Positions 31,455 to 40,544 of a stretch of DNA of 64,000 nt are shown here, in pieces. This DNA is from Arthrobacter sp. ISL-5 (lineage in GTDB: Bacteria; Actinomycetota; Actinomycetes; Actinomycetales; Micrococcaceae). How positions within the stretch are numbered: the stretch's first letter is position 1; each line of letters starts with the position of its first letter. The translations under genes were made by a program, and so were the position numbers. The notes below the pieces were generated by a model. That model made no database searches and was not told where the DNA came from. It worked only from the letters and a program-made list of their open reading frames with translations. The stretch is taken from contig NZ_JAGGPM010000029.1 of the NCBI RefSeq assembly GCF_018613835.1, positions 227,935-291,934 on the forward strand, read 5' to 3'.

Positions 31455-33752
31455 TCACGCGGTACTGGGCTCCAACCGTACGATAACCGCCTTCGACGCC
31501 GGCGTGTTGCTTCCCTCCGCGACGCTGTCCAGGGGAACCAGCACATTGGACTCGGGATAGTACGTTGCCGCGCATCCGCTGGCGGTGGGATAGGACACCA
31601 CCCGCAGCTTCCGCATCACGCGCTCCACGTTGTCCTCGTACACCCCATGGAGATCGACGAACTGGCCGTCGCTGAGCCCGAGCTCAGCAATGTCCTCAGG
31701 ACTGACGAAGACCACGTCGCGGCCCTTCTTGATCCCCCGGTACCGGTCGTTGTAGCCGTAAATGGTGGTGTTGAACTGGTCGTGCGACCGGACGGATTGC
31801 AGGATCAGCGTTCCGGGGGGCCGCTCCATATGCTCCAGGTGGTTGACCGTCAGCATTGCCTTGCCGGTGGGAGTGTTGAAGGTGCGGGAGTCCCTCGGTC
31901 CGTTCGGCAGGACGAAGCCGCCTTCCTGCCTGATCCGGTCGTTGTAGTTCTCGCAGCCCGCCACCACGTGGGAGATGTGTTCGCGGACCAGGTCATAGTT
32001 TTTCTCGAATCCGGACCAGTCCGCGCTGGTCTTGCCGCCTACGGTCTCGCGGGCAAGGCGGCAGACGATGGCCACCTCGGACAACAGGTTCGGCGCAACG
32101 GGCCTTACCCTGCCTTCGGAGGCATGCACAGCACAGACCGTGTCCTCCACGGAGACGAACTGCGGGCCGGACGCCTGCATATCGATCTCGGTGCGTCCCA
32201 TCGTGGGCAGAATAAGCGCGGCCCTGCCCGTTACCGTGTGCGAGCGGTTGAGCTTCGTGGAAATCTGGACGGAGAGGTCGGTGTTCTCCATCGCTGCTTC
32301 CGCGGCATGCGTATCCGAGATGGCGGAAACGAAGTTGCCGCCCAATGCCACGAAAACCTTGATGCCGCCGTCGCGCATTTTTCGAATCGTGTCCACGGAG
32401 TCCGCGCCTGGTTCTCGCGGCGGATCGAAATCGAACTCCTTGCCGAGGGCGTCGAGGAACGCGGGCGGCATCCGCTCCCAGATGCCCATGGTGCGATCAC
32501 CCTGGACGTTGCTGTGCCCGCGAATGGGCGAGGCGCCGGCGCCGGGCTTGCCCATGTTGCCGCGGAGCAGCAGCAAGTTGATGATCTCCTTGATAGTGGC
32601 GACGCCCTTTTTGTGCTGGGTGATGCCCATGGCCCACGTGATGATGACCCGTTCCGCCTTCAAATAGCGGGCAGCCAATTCGTCAATTTCGTCGCTGCGC
32701 AGGCCCGTGGCCTGGAGGACGGTTTCCTCGTCCAGTTCTTCGAGGTGCGCCTTGAGTTCCTCCAGCCCCTGGCAGTGTTCCGCGAGGAACTGGCTGTCCA
32801 AGACTGTTCCGGGGTTCTTCGCTTCGGCCTCGAGGACGCGCTTGGAGAGGGCCTGCAGCAGCGCCATGTCCCCTCCCACACGGATCTGCAGATACTGGTC
32901 CGCGAGCTCCGTGCCGCGGCCCACGATTCCACTGACCTTCTGCGGGTTCTTGTAGCGCATGAGCCCGGCCTCCGGCAGCGGATTCACGCCGACAATCTCA
33001 CAGCCGGCCTTCTTCGCTTCCTCCAGGGCGGTGAGCATGCGCGGATGGTTGCTGCCCGGGTTCTGCCCCATGATGATGATCAGCTGCGCCTTGGCGAAGT
33101 CGTCGTAGGAGATGGTGGCCTTGCCGATGCCGATGGTCTGGCCCATGGCCCAGCCTGAAGACTCGTGGCACATGTTGGAGCAGTCCGGCAGGTTGTTGGT
33201 CCCATACGCACGCACGAACAGCTGGTACAGGAAGGCGGCCTCGTTGGACGTCCGGCCACTGGTGTAGAACGCTGCTTCGTCCGGGCTGGAAAGGCCCTTC
33301 AGTTTGCCGCCCACGATCCCGAAGGCCTCATCCCAGCTCACCGGCCGGTAGTAGTCCTCCCCTGCCGGTTTGTAGACCGGCTCCGTCAGGCGACCCTGCA
33401 TTCCGAGCCAGTACTCAGGCTGTTGCCGCAGTTCACTGACCAGGTGCTCCGCCCAAAACTCCGAGGCAATGACCACCGGCGTGGCCTCCCACGTCACGGC
33501 TTTGGCGCCTTGTTCGCAGAACTCGAACGTCTTGCGGTCGCCGGGATCCGGCCACGCGCAGCTCATGCAGTCAAAGCCGTCCTTCTGGTTCAGCCCCAGC
33601 AGCGTCTTTCCGGTCCTGCCCACGCCCATGTGCTTGAGCGCCGGCTGAATCGAGTGGTAGACGCCCGGTATTCCGGCGGCCCATTCCTTCGGTTTGCCCA
33701 CTTCAAGGTCTTTTTCGTCAGCTTTTTCCACCCGCGGGTTTTTGCGCGGCAT
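31455..33752 (-). CDS. FdhF/YdeP-family molybdopterin oxidoreductase, paralog 1
   Basis: A 765-residue member of the DMSO reductase superfamily, FdhF/YdeP branch. ATG 33752 gives MPRKNPRVEKADEKDLEVGK. The N-terminus has few cysteines (DGFDCMSCAWPDPGDRKTFE, EFCEQGAKAV), so at most one unusual iron-sulfur cluster is possible. The molybdopterin-binding parts are visible: YTSGRTSNEAAFLYQLFVRA, NLPDCSNMCHESSG, MGQNPGSNHPRML, RGNMGKPGAGASPIRGHSNV and the C-terminal VRSHDQFNTTIYGYNDRYRG. The natural substrate in this family is poorly defined (formate, or acid-resistance functions in E. coli). A second copy is at 50231. Confidence 0.9.
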   Translation of the reverse strand: MPRKNPRVEKADEKDLEVGKPKEWAAGIPGVYHSIQPALKHMGVGRTGKTLLGLNQKDGFDCMSCAWPDPGDRKTFEFCEQGAKAVTWEATPVVIASEFWAEHLVSELRQQPEYWLGMQGRLTEPVYKPAGEDYYRPVSWDEAFGIVGGKLKGLSSPDEAAFYTSGRTSNEAAFLYQLFVRAYGTNNLPDCSNMCHESSGWAMGQTIGIGKATISYDDFAKAQLIIIMGQNPGSNHPRMLTALEEAKKAGCEIVGVNPLPEAGLMRYKNPQKVSGIVGRGTELADQYLQIRVGGDMALLQALSKRVLEAEAKNPGTVLDSQFLAEHCQGLEELKAHLEELDEETVLQATGLRSDEIDELAARYLKAERVIITWAMGITQHKKGVATIKEIINLLLLRGNMGKPGAGASPIRGHSNVQGDRTMGIWERMPPAFLDALGKEFDFDPPREPGADSVDTIRKMRDGGIKVFVALGGNFVSAISDTHAAEAAMENTDLSVQISTKLNRSHTVTGRAALILPTMGRTEIDMQASGPQFVSVEDTVCAVHASEGRVRPVAPNLLSEVAIVCRLARETVGGKTSADWSGFEKNYDLVREHISHVVAGCENYNDRIRQEGGFVLPNGPRDSRTFNTPTGKAMLTVNHLEHMERPPGTLILQSVRSHDQFNTTIYGYNDRYRGIKKGRDVVFVSPEDIAELGLSDGQFVDLHGVYEDNVERVMRKLRVVSYPTASGCAATYYPESNVLVPLDSVAEGSNTPASKAVIVRLEPSTA

Positions 33753-34003
33753 GCTGCACTCTCCTTGACTCGCCCCGTGCGGGTTCCTGTGCCTCCGGCC
33801 CGGGACCCGCCTTCGTGTTCCCCCTTTCACAGGCGTAGCAGGTATGGCAGGCCGCTGCAAGCATTCCGTGTGCGCATTCCACTTGGCTGCTCCGCCGCCG
33901 CCCAGCGCTGAGCCGGGTCACCGCCCAGCCCCCTCCCTCTGGCGCCCCCGCGCGAGCGGGGCGGACAATTGGACCACCAAACAATGATCGTTTGGAGCCC
34001 GTC

Positions 34004-34825
34004 ATGCGTCGTTCCAAATCTTGGCTGAAACACCACAGGCTACTGGCCTTCTTCGTCCTGGCCTATGCAATCTCATGGTCCTCCTGGCCGGCCTACGCGG
34101 CGGGGCTGGTGCCGCGGATGGAATTCCTGCCGATAGGCCCGCTGGCTGCCGCAGTCATCGTGATCGCCCTGGCGGAAGGCAGGGCCGGGTTCCGGGCATG
34201 GGGCCGCCGGCTGATCCGCTGGCGCGTGGGCTGGGTCTGGTACGCCGTGGCCCTGCTGCTCCCGGCCGTTCTGGTGCTGGCGACGGGACTCGTCACCATC
34301 GCCCTGGGCTCGTCGGCCCCGGGCCTCGCCCGCCTGACGTGGAGCGGGATGCTGATGGTGTTCGCCATCCGCCTGGTCAATCCGATGGACGGGCCGCTGG
34401 GTGAAGAGCCTGGTTTCCGCGGCTATGCCCTCCCCCTGCTCCAGGCCGCCCGTCCGCCGCTGAAGTCCGCGGCGATTCTTGGCCTGCTGGTGGCGCTCTG
34501 GCACCTGCCGCTGGTCCTCTTCGAAGGGCTGAGCCTGATCGCGCTGCCGACGACGTTCGCCATCACCTTCCTGTACGTGTGGCTGTTCAACCGCACGGGC
34601 GGCAGCGTCCTGCTGACACTCCTGTTCCACAACAGCCAGGGCACCTTCACCGTGGGTTCCTTCGGCTTCACGGGCGCGGTCGCCGGCCGCGCTGAGCTGA
34701 TCTATTTCGTCGTGGTCCTCCTGGCGGTTCTCGCCACCGTGATGTTCGACCGCGAAGCCTGGCGCAAGGCACCCCGCTCAGCCACCGCCGTCGAGCGTTT
34801 TTCCCTCAGGATGCGCCCCATGTGA
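34004..34825 (+). CDS. CPBP-family intramembrane metalloprotease
   Basis: A 273-residue membrane protein with about seven helices. The family motifs are intact: GEEPGFRGYALP (EExxxR, near residue 134), WHLPLVLFEGL (HxxxF-type) and LLFHNSQGTFT (HN). CPBP proteases (Rce1-like, ABI family) cleave within membranes and are often linked to bacteriocin immunity or signalling. ATG 34004 follows TGGAG. It is divergent from FdhF paralog 1, and a CCAAAC-7-GTTTGG dyad lies 12 bp upstream of the start. Confidence 0.87.
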   Translation: MRRSKSWLKHHRLLAFFVLAYAISWSSWPAYAAGLVPRMEFLPIGPLAAAVIVIALAEGRAGFRAWGRRLIRWRVGWVWYAVALLLPAVLVLATGLVTIALGSSAPGLARLTWSGMLMVFAIRLVNPMDGPLGEEPGFRGYALPLLQAARPPLKSAAILGLLVALWHLPLVLFEGLSLIALPTTFAITFLYVWLFNRTGGSVLLTLLFHNSQGTFTVGSFGFTGAVAGRAELIYFVVVLLAVLATVMFDREAWRKAPRSATAVERFSLRMRPM

Positions 34826-34925
34826 AACCGGCCACCCCGGAGTCGCGCGCCTCAAGTAGCGCCCAAACAGAACCCAACCGGACAGCACCCGGCTCATCGT
34901 CACAACCGATCCCCAGGAGGAGAAG

Positions 34926-35540
34926 ATGTCCTCACCACTCGTCGCAGCTGCCGGTCCGATCGCCTTAGTGGCGGGCCTCGCTTTCGCCGCCGTGGACCTC
35001 GCACGTCTGCTCACCGCCGACCGCAGCCTCGACCGGATCGAAATGATGAGGCAGGCGCCGTTCCAGGTGACCAACGCCCTGTACTGGGTGGTGTTCATCG
35101 GGCTCGTCCTGGCCCTCGTCTCCGTGTACTTCCGCTCGGCTAGCCGCACCGGCGGACTCGGCGCCGTCGGCTTCTGCTTCGCGCTCGTGGGCACGCTGGA
35201 CATGGCAGGCAACATGTGGTTCGACGGATTCGCCGCGCCGTGGATCGCCGACGTCGCACCCGGCGCCATCCTCGCCGGAGGCTCGGGCATGCTGGCCGTC
35301 GGCGGCCTGTCCAGCTATGTGCTGTTTGCCCTCGGCTGGATAGTCTTCGGCATCGCCGGCTGGCGGGTGCGGATGTTCCCGGCCTGGGCGGGCGTGGCAT
35401 TCATCGTGGCCGGTTTCCTGGGCTACAACGCGGGCCTGCCGCCGTACGGTATCCCGATTGGGCTGGCTATGGCCGCCCTGGGCTGGTGGATCGTGCGCAC
35501 CGGAGACAGGACGGCGGCACCGCCCGCCCGCTCCGCTTAG
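34926..35540 (+). CDS. Integral membrane protein of unknown function
   Basis: A 204-residue protein with six hydrophobic segments. The helices start near residues 6, 50, 78, 117, 140 and 165. There are conserved-looking loop residues in ALVGTLDMAGNMWFDGFAAP. It resembles small DUF4386-like or unnamed actinobacterial membrane proteins. The SD AGGAGGAG lies just before ATG 34926. It follows the CPBP protease gene by 100 bp on the same strand and may share its transcript. Confidence 0.75.
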   Translation: MSSPLVAAAGPIALVAGLAFAAVDLARLLTADRSLDRIEMMRQAPFQVTNALYWVVFIGLVLALVSVYFRSASRTGGLGAVGFCFALVGTLDMAGNMWFDGFAAPWIADVAPGAILAGGSGMLAVGGLSSYVLFALGWIVFGIAGWRVRMFPAWAGVAFIVAGFLGYNAGLPPYGIPIGLAMAALGWWIVRTGDRTAAPPARSA

Positions 35541-35555
35541 TCTGAAACGCTCCGC

Positions 35556-36608
35556 TTAGCCAGAAAGCTCGGCCAGCAGCTCCGCCTTGCGCTCGTCCGT
35601 GGCAAAGGATGAACCGATCGAGTTCGCGGCAAGCCGGACCCGGTCGAACTCGGAGAGCACCATCGCCGATTCCAGCTGCGCGAAGTTGTCATCCACGTAG
35701 CCGCCGAAATACGCCGGATCATCCGAATGGACGCTGACGTTCAGCCCGGCCGCCAGCATCGCGGGAAGCGGATGGTCGGTGAGCATGTCCACCGCCCGGA
35801 GCCGAACATTGGACAGCGGGCACACGGTCAGCGGCACGCGGTCAGCCACCAGCCGCTCCACCAGGTCGGGATCCTCCATGCACCGGATGCCATGGTCAAT
35901 CCGCTCCACTCCCAGCACATCCAGCGCCTCGATAATGTACGACGGCGGGCCCTCCTCGCCGGCGTGGGCGATCCTCCGCAGGCCTGCTTCGCCGGCCCGG
36001 GCGAACAGCCGCTCGAACTTGGCCGGCGGATTGCCCACCTCGGCGGAATCCAGTCCGATGGCGACGATCGGCGCATTCATGGCCAGCAGGGCCTCGAGAA
36101 CCTCCAGTGCGGACTCTTCGGACAGATCGCGCAGGAATGCGGCGATCAGCAGCGTGGAAATCCCGAACTCCTCCTGGGACGTGGCCAGCACCGAGGCAAC
36201 CCCGTTGACGCAGGTCTCCAGCGAAACTCCCCTGGAAAGGTGCGCCTGCGGATCCATCATGATTTCCGCGTGCCGCACTCCGCCAGCCGCGGCCCGCGCC
36301 AGGTAGGCCCGGGTCATGTCCGCAAAGTCCGCCTCGGTCCGCAGCACGGCCATATTGGCGTAGTACAGATCCAGGAACGACTGCAGGTCCGTGAATTCGT
36401 AGCGCGCCCGCAGCTCGTCCAGGCCTGAATACGGCAGATCGATTCCGTTCCGCTCCGCGAGCGCAAAGATCAGTTCGGGCTCCAGCGTGCCCTCAATGTG
36501 CAGGTGCAGTTCAGCCACGGGCATGATCGGCGGCGCTGCGGCAGCCTCCGTTTCGTTCAGAAGTGCGGTCTGATCGTTCGGTTCGGCGGCGCCGTCGTAA
36601 GTATCCAC
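35556..36608 (-). CDS. add: Adenosine deaminase
   Basis: A 350-residue metal-dependent hydrolase converting adenosine to inosine. Zinc ligands and catalytic residues are in AELHLHIEGTLEPELIF (HxH), EGPPSYI preceded by RIAHAGEEG (His and Glu), and NVSVHSDDPAYFGGY (Asp pair). The length fits the family. GTG 36608 is chosen because a TATTCT box ends 6 nt upstream, giving a leaderless start; the first 28 residues are an acidic, non-conserved extension. It is divergent from the UvrA-like gene with only 48 bp between starts. Adenine deaminase is an alternative. Confidence 0.88.
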   Translation of the reverse strand: MDTYDGAAEPNDQTALLNETEAAAAPPIMPVAELHLHIEGTLEPELIFALAERNGIDLPYSGLDELRARYEFTDLQSFLDLYYANMAVLRTEADFADMTRAYLARAAAGGVRHAEIMMDPQAHLSRGVSLETCVNGVASVLATSQEEFGISTLLIAAFLRDLSEESALEVLEALLAMNAPIVAIGLDSAEVGNPPAKFERLFARAGEAGLRRIAHAGEEGPPSYIIEALDVLGVERIDHGIRCMEDPDLVERLVADRVPLTVCPLSNVRLRAVDMLTDHPLPAMLAAGLNVSVHSDDPAYFGGYVDDNFAQLESAMVLSEFDRVRLAANSIGSSFATDERKAELLAELSG

Positions 36609-36656
36609 ACCGCAAGAATAGACCCCGGCACAGACATCACCGCTAGAGTCGAACAG
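36609..36656. promoter_or_regulatory. Compact 48-bp divergent promoter region
   Basis: On minus, TATTCT (36620-36615) is followed after 6 nt by the add GTG. On plus, TAGAGT (36644-36649) is followed after 7 nt by the uvrA-like ATG. Both starts would therefore be leaderless. The -35 regions overlap each other and the opposite gene; no clear TTGACA is visible. Confidence 0.5.
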
Positions 36657-39389
36657 ATGCGAAGTGAACTGCCTGCCGCCTACCTGCCCGAGCTGACAAC
36701 CGAGCTGACACATCACACTGACGGCTTTGTCCGCGTCCGGGGTGCCCGCGAGAACAACCTCCGCAGCGTTGACGTGGACGTTCCCCGCGACGCAATCGTC
36801 GCCTTCACCGGCGTCTCCGGCTCGGGCAAGTCCTCGTTGGCCTTCGGAACCATTTACGCCGAAGCCCAACGCCGCTACTTCGAGTCGGTGGCGCCCTACG
36901 CCCGCCGGCTCATCCAGCAGGGCAACAACCCCAAGGTGGAAATGATCACCGGGCTGCCACCCGCCGTCGCCCTCCAGCAGCGCCGCGGCTCACCCAGCTC
37001 CCGGTCCACCGTGGGCACGGTGACCACCCTCTCAAACTCGCTCCGCATGCTATATTCCCGTGCCGGCACATATCCGTCCGGCGCCGCATCCTTGGACTCC
37101 GACGCGTTCTCCCCCAACACCGCCGCCGGCGCCTGCCCCGAATGCCATGGGCTCGGCCTTGCTCACACCGTCAGCGAGGCATCGCTGGTCCCAGACACCT
37201 CGCTGAGCATCCGCGACGGCGCCATCGCGGCATGGCCGGGAGCGTGGCAAGGCAAGAACCTGCGGGACATCCTCAGCCACCTCGGCTATGACGTGGACAC
37301 CCCCTGGCGGAAGCTTCCCAAAAAGCAGCGCGACTGGATCCTCTTCACCGAAGAACAGCCCGTGGTGGAAGTGACGCCCGAGCGCGACCGCGTGGCCAAG
37401 CCCTACAAGGGCCGGTTCTGGAGCGCCAAAAGCTACGTCCTCCACACCCTGGCCGATTCCAAAAGCAGCACCATGCGCGAGCGCGTACTGAAGTTCATGG
37501 AAACCGGGCCATGCCCGCGCTGCAGCGGCACCGGCCTGACTCCGGAGGCACTGGCCGTGACTTTCGCCGGCCACACCATCGCCGAGCTCAACGCCGTGCC
37601 CATGGCCGAACTGGCGGACATCATCCGCCCCACCGCCCAGCTCACCGAAGCCGGAACCGCCTCGCGGAAGCAGGCCTCTGGCAAGCACGATTCGGGCGAA
37701 AGCAACGAGGTGGCGGTGGCCATCACCCGCGACCTCCTTCAGCGGGTAAACGTGCTGCTGGAGCTCGGGTTGGGCTACCTGGCCTTGGGCCGTTCCACGC
37801 CCACCCTCTCCCCCGGCGAAATGCAACGCCTCCGGATCGCCACCCAGCTGCGCTCCGGGCTCTTCGGCGTGATCTACGTGCTGGACGAGCCGTCCGCCGG
37901 GCTGCACCCCGCCGACGCCGAACCCCTCCTCGCCGTCCTGGACAAGCTCAAATCGTCCGGCAACTCGGTGTTCGTCGTGGAGCACAACATGGACATCGTG
38001 CGCCATGCCGACTGGCTCGTCGACGTCGGACCACGCGCCGGTGAAGGCGGCGGCGAAGTGCTCTACAGCGGCCCCGTGGCCGGGCTCGCCGAGGTGGAAG
38101 CCTCACTGACCCGGCCGTTCCTGTTCCCGAACTCCAAGGGTTCCAACGGTTCCGCTGCGGCGAACGGTTCCGCGAGTTCCAACGGTTCCAGTGCAAAGAA
38201 GGACGACGGCGGCGCGCGCACCGCCGGTTCGGGAGCCGGAAACACGGGTGACGGTGGCGCCGGACACGGCCCCGATGCTGACGGCCCCGCTTCTGACGAT
38301 GCGCGGCGGGAACCCGGGGGCTGGCTGGAGCTGCGCGACATCAGCCGCCACAATCTGCGGGAGCTTGACGCCAACTTCCCCCTGGGCGTTCTGACGGCCG
38401 TCACCGGCGTCTCCGGCTCGGGCAAGTCGACGCTGGTCAGCCAGGTGCTCGCGGAGGTCGTGGGATCGCTGCTGCACCCGGGACCCGATGGCGGCAGTAC
38501 CGGCGGTGCCGACACGGCGGACCCCGCGGACGCGGCCCCAGCGGAGGATTCCGATGCGCTCGGCACACCGTTGACGGTAGGTCCCGTGTCCGGCTTGGAC
38601 CAGGTGGACCGGCTGGTGAAGGTGGACCAGAAACCGATCGGCCGCACGCCGCGATCCAACCTCGCCACTTACACCGGACTCTTCGATGCGGTCCGCAAGG
38701 AATTCGCCGCCACGGACGAAGCCAAGGCCAGGGGCTTCGGCGCCGGACGCTTCTCTTTCAACGTGGCGGGCGGCCGCTGCGAGACCTGCCAGGGTGAGGG
38801 CTTCGTGGCCGTCGAACTGCTCTTCCTGCCCGGAAGCTATGGGCCCTGCCCTGAATGCGGCGGTTCGCGCTACAACCCCGACACACTGGAAGTCACGTAC
38901 CGCGGCAAGAACGTGGCCGAAGTCCTGGGCATGACCGTCAACGCCGCAGCCGGGTTCCTCGCCGATGTACCGGCGGCCGCCCGCAGCCTCCAGACCCTCA
39001 TCGAGGTGGGCCTGGGGTATCTCCGCCTGGGCCAGCCCGCCACCGAACTTTCCGGCGGCGAGGCCCAGCGGATCAAGCTCGCCACGGAACTCCAGCGGGC
39101 CCGCCGGGGCCACACGCTTTACCTGCTGGATGAACCCACCACCGGGCTCCACCCGGCGGACGTCCAGCTACTTATGGCACAGCTGAACCGCCTCGTGGAC
39201 GCCGGCAACACCGTCATCGTCGTGGAACACGAAATGGATGTGGTGGCCGCCGCGGACTGGGTCATTGACCTGGGACCTGCCGGGGGCGACGCCGGCGGCG
39301 AGATCGTCGCCGCCGGGACGGCAGCCGCCGTCGCCCTTTCACCCGACAGCCGGACGGCACCGTATCTGGCCGCCGCCCTGGCGTCCTGA
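36657..39389 (+). CDS. UvrA-like excinuclease ABC subunit, class II
   Basis: A 910-residue ABC ATPase of the UvrA family. The first nucleotide site is GVSGSGKSSLAFGTIYAEAQ with signature SPGEMQRLRIATQLRSG and DEPSAGLHPAD. The second is GVSGSGKSTLVSQVL with LSGGEAQRIKLATELQRARR and DEPTTGLHPADV. Zinc motifs CPECHGLGL, CPRCSGTG, CETCQGEG and CPECGG are present. The usual UvrB-binding insert is reduced, as in class II UvrA2 proteins tied to drug or DNA-damage tolerance. A disordered Ser/Asn/Gly linker of about 60 residues separates the halves. Start ATG 36657. Confidence 0.9.
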   Translation: MRSELPAAYLPELTTELTHHTDGFVRVRGARENNLRSVDVDVPRDAIVAFTGVSGSGKSSLAFGTIYAEAQRRYFESVAPYARRLIQQGNNPKVEMITGLPPAVALQQRRGSPSSRSTVGTVTTLSNSLRMLYSRAGTYPSGAASLDSDAFSPNTAAGACPECHGLGLAHTVSEASLVPDTSLSIRDGAIAAWPGAWQGKNLRDILSHLGYDVDTPWRKLPKKQRDWILFTEEQPVVEVTPERDRVAKPYKGRFWSAKSYVLHTLADSKSSTMRERVLKFMETGPCPRCSGTGLTPEALAVTFAGHTIAELNAVPMAELADIIRPTAQLTEAGTASRKQASGKHDSGESNEVAVAITRDLLQRVNVLLELGLGYLALGRSTPTLSPGEMQRLRIATQLRSGLFGVIYVLDEPSAGLHPADAEPLLAVLDKLKSSGNSVFVVEHNMDIVRHADWLVDVGPRAGEGGGEVLYSGPVAGLAEVEASLTRPFLFPNSKGSNGSAAANGSASSNGSSAKKDDGGARTAGSGAGNTGDGGAGHGPDADGPASDDARREPGGWLELRDISRHNLRELDANFPLGVLTAVTGVSGSGKSTLVSQVLAEVVGSLLHPGPDGGSTGGADTADPADAAPAEDSDALGTPLTVGPVSGLDQVDRLVKVDQKPIGRTPRSNLATYTGLFDAVRKEFAATDEAKARGFGAGRFSFNVAGGRCETCQGEGFVAVELLFLPGSYGPCPECGGSRYNPDTLEVTYRGKNVAEVLGMTVNAAAGFLADVPAAARSLQTLIEVGLGYLRLGQPATELSGGEAQRIKLATELQRARRGHTLYLLDEPTTGLHPADVQLLMAQLNRLVDAGNTVIVVEHEMDVVAAADWVIDLGPAGGDAGGEIVAAGTAAAVALSPDSRTAPYLAAALAS

Positions 39390-39737
39390 CCACGGCGTGA
39401 GCGCTGAAGTGGGCGGGTCTGCAGCTCTGAGGTGAGCAGGCGGGCAGCCCGCCCCCGGGATACCGCCGGAGCCGTCTGCCACGAACCTCGGCGACGCGCG
39501 TTAGCTGTGCAAATTGGTTTGACTGCCGAAGATGATCTCGGTTTGATAACGGAGCAGGACTGCCTTACCGTGGACACATGCCCGCGCCGCGCGGGCCCAT
39601 GAATGCCCGGTGCTGCCTCCACCAGTTACTGCCCGGCCGGCAGACACCGTAATGACCTCTATATGTCAGGGGCGGGCGGTAGCGCGACAACGTCCGGGGA
39701 CGGACCGAGCGCGGGTGGCCTCAGGAGCATCCCAATC
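39390..39737 (+). promoter_or_regulatory. 348-bp gap with promoter and structured leader of the Rpf gene
   Basis: A promoter TTGACT (39519-39524) with TTGATA (39543-39548), 18 bp apart, is the best candidate. The transcript would have a leader of about 180 nt that holds a perfect hairpin GCCCGCG-CCG-CGCGGGC near 39580-39596 and a CCGGCCGG palindrome near 39632. In other actinobacteria rpf leaders carry a cyclic di-AMP (ydaO) riboswitch. I cannot match its conserved core here. Confidence 0.45.
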
Positions 39738-40394
39738 ATGAAGAAATCAACTTTCAGCACTGCCGCGCGCCGCGGAGTCACCCTGGCCGCCGTTTCCGTC
39801 GCAGGCCTGGCCCTGTCCGCCACCGCCGCAAACGCAGCAACGCCCACGGCCACCAGTGCCTCCACGTGGGACGCCCTCGCCCAGTGCGAAAGCGGCGGCA
39901 ACTGGGCCACCAACACCGGCAACGGATTCTCCGGCGGCCTCCAGTTCACCCCTCAGACCTGGGCTGCCTACGGCGGCACGGGATCCCCTGAAAGCGCCTC
40001 ACGCGCCCAGCAGATCGCCGTAGCCGAGAAGGTCCAGGCCGGCCAGGGCTGGGGCGCATGGCCTGCCTGTGCCGCAAAGCTGGGCCTGAGCGGCGGCGCA
40101 ACCGCAGCTGCCCCGCAGATCCAGCCCCAGAGCGCCCCTGTCCAGGCAGCCCCGGTTCAGACGGCTCCCGTGGCCCAGGCGCCGGTCGCCGAGGCCCCGA
40201 CCCAGGCCAGGCACGCTGCCACAGTGCCCCTGAGCGGCGAGACCTACACCGTCCAGGATGGCGACACCCTCAGCAAGATCGCCGACGAGCTCGGAGTTCA
40301 CGGCGGATGGCAGCACCTCGCCGACGCCAACGCCGACACCATCACCGATCCCGATCTGGTCTTCGTCGGCCAGGTTCTGCAGCTGCCTGCCTAA
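39738..40394 (+). CDS. rpf: Resuscitation-promoting factor (Rpf) with C-terminal LysM
   Basis: A 218-residue secreted peptidoglycan hydrolase. Residues 1-33 are a signal peptide (MKKSTFSTAARRGVTLAAVS..., cleavage near ANA-A). The Rpf transglycosylase domain is about residues 42-117: TWDALAQCESGGNWATNTGN with catalytic Glu51, then FSGGLQFTPQTWAAYGGTG. Cys50 should pair with the cysteine in WPACAAKLGL. A Pro/Gln/Ala linker leads to one LysM at about 170-217 (YTVQDGDTLSKIADELG). It cleaves peptidoglycan during regrowth from dormancy. AGGAG lies 10 nt before ATG 39738. Confidence 0.93.
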   Translation: MKKSTFSTAARRGVTLAAVSVAGLALSATAANAATPTATSASTWDALAQCESGGNWATNTGNGFSGGLQFTPQTWAAYGGTGSPESASRAQQIAVAEKVQAGQGWGAWPACAAKLGLSGGATAAAPQIQPQSAPVQAAPVQTAPVAQAPVAEAPTQARHAATVPLSGETYTVQDGDTLSKIADELGVHGGWQHLADANADTITDPDLVFVGQVLQLPA

Positions 40395-40477
40395 TTACCA
40401 GGCTCGGTTGCCGACAGCGTGAGCCTCTGATGCATCGGGCTCGGTTGTCACCACGGCGACCACCCTGGCTGTGACTT

Positions 40478-40516
40478 ACGACGCCGGGCGCCCCCTTGAG
40501 GGGCGCCCGGCGTCGT
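40478..40516. terminator. Bidirectional terminator between rpf and the convergent membrane protein gene
   Basis: ACGACGCCGGGCGCCCC pairs perfectly over 17 bp with its reverse complement, loop CTTGA. It is followed by TCTCTTGC on plus and lies between two convergent genes. Confidence 0.85.
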
Positions 40517-40544
40517 TCTCTTGCTTGGTGTTTTGCTGCTGCGG

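Noticed and set aside
39550..39737. A ydaO cyclic di-AMP riboswitch
   Set aside because: The position fits, but I could not match the conserved core by eye, so it is kept only as a question for a covariance search.
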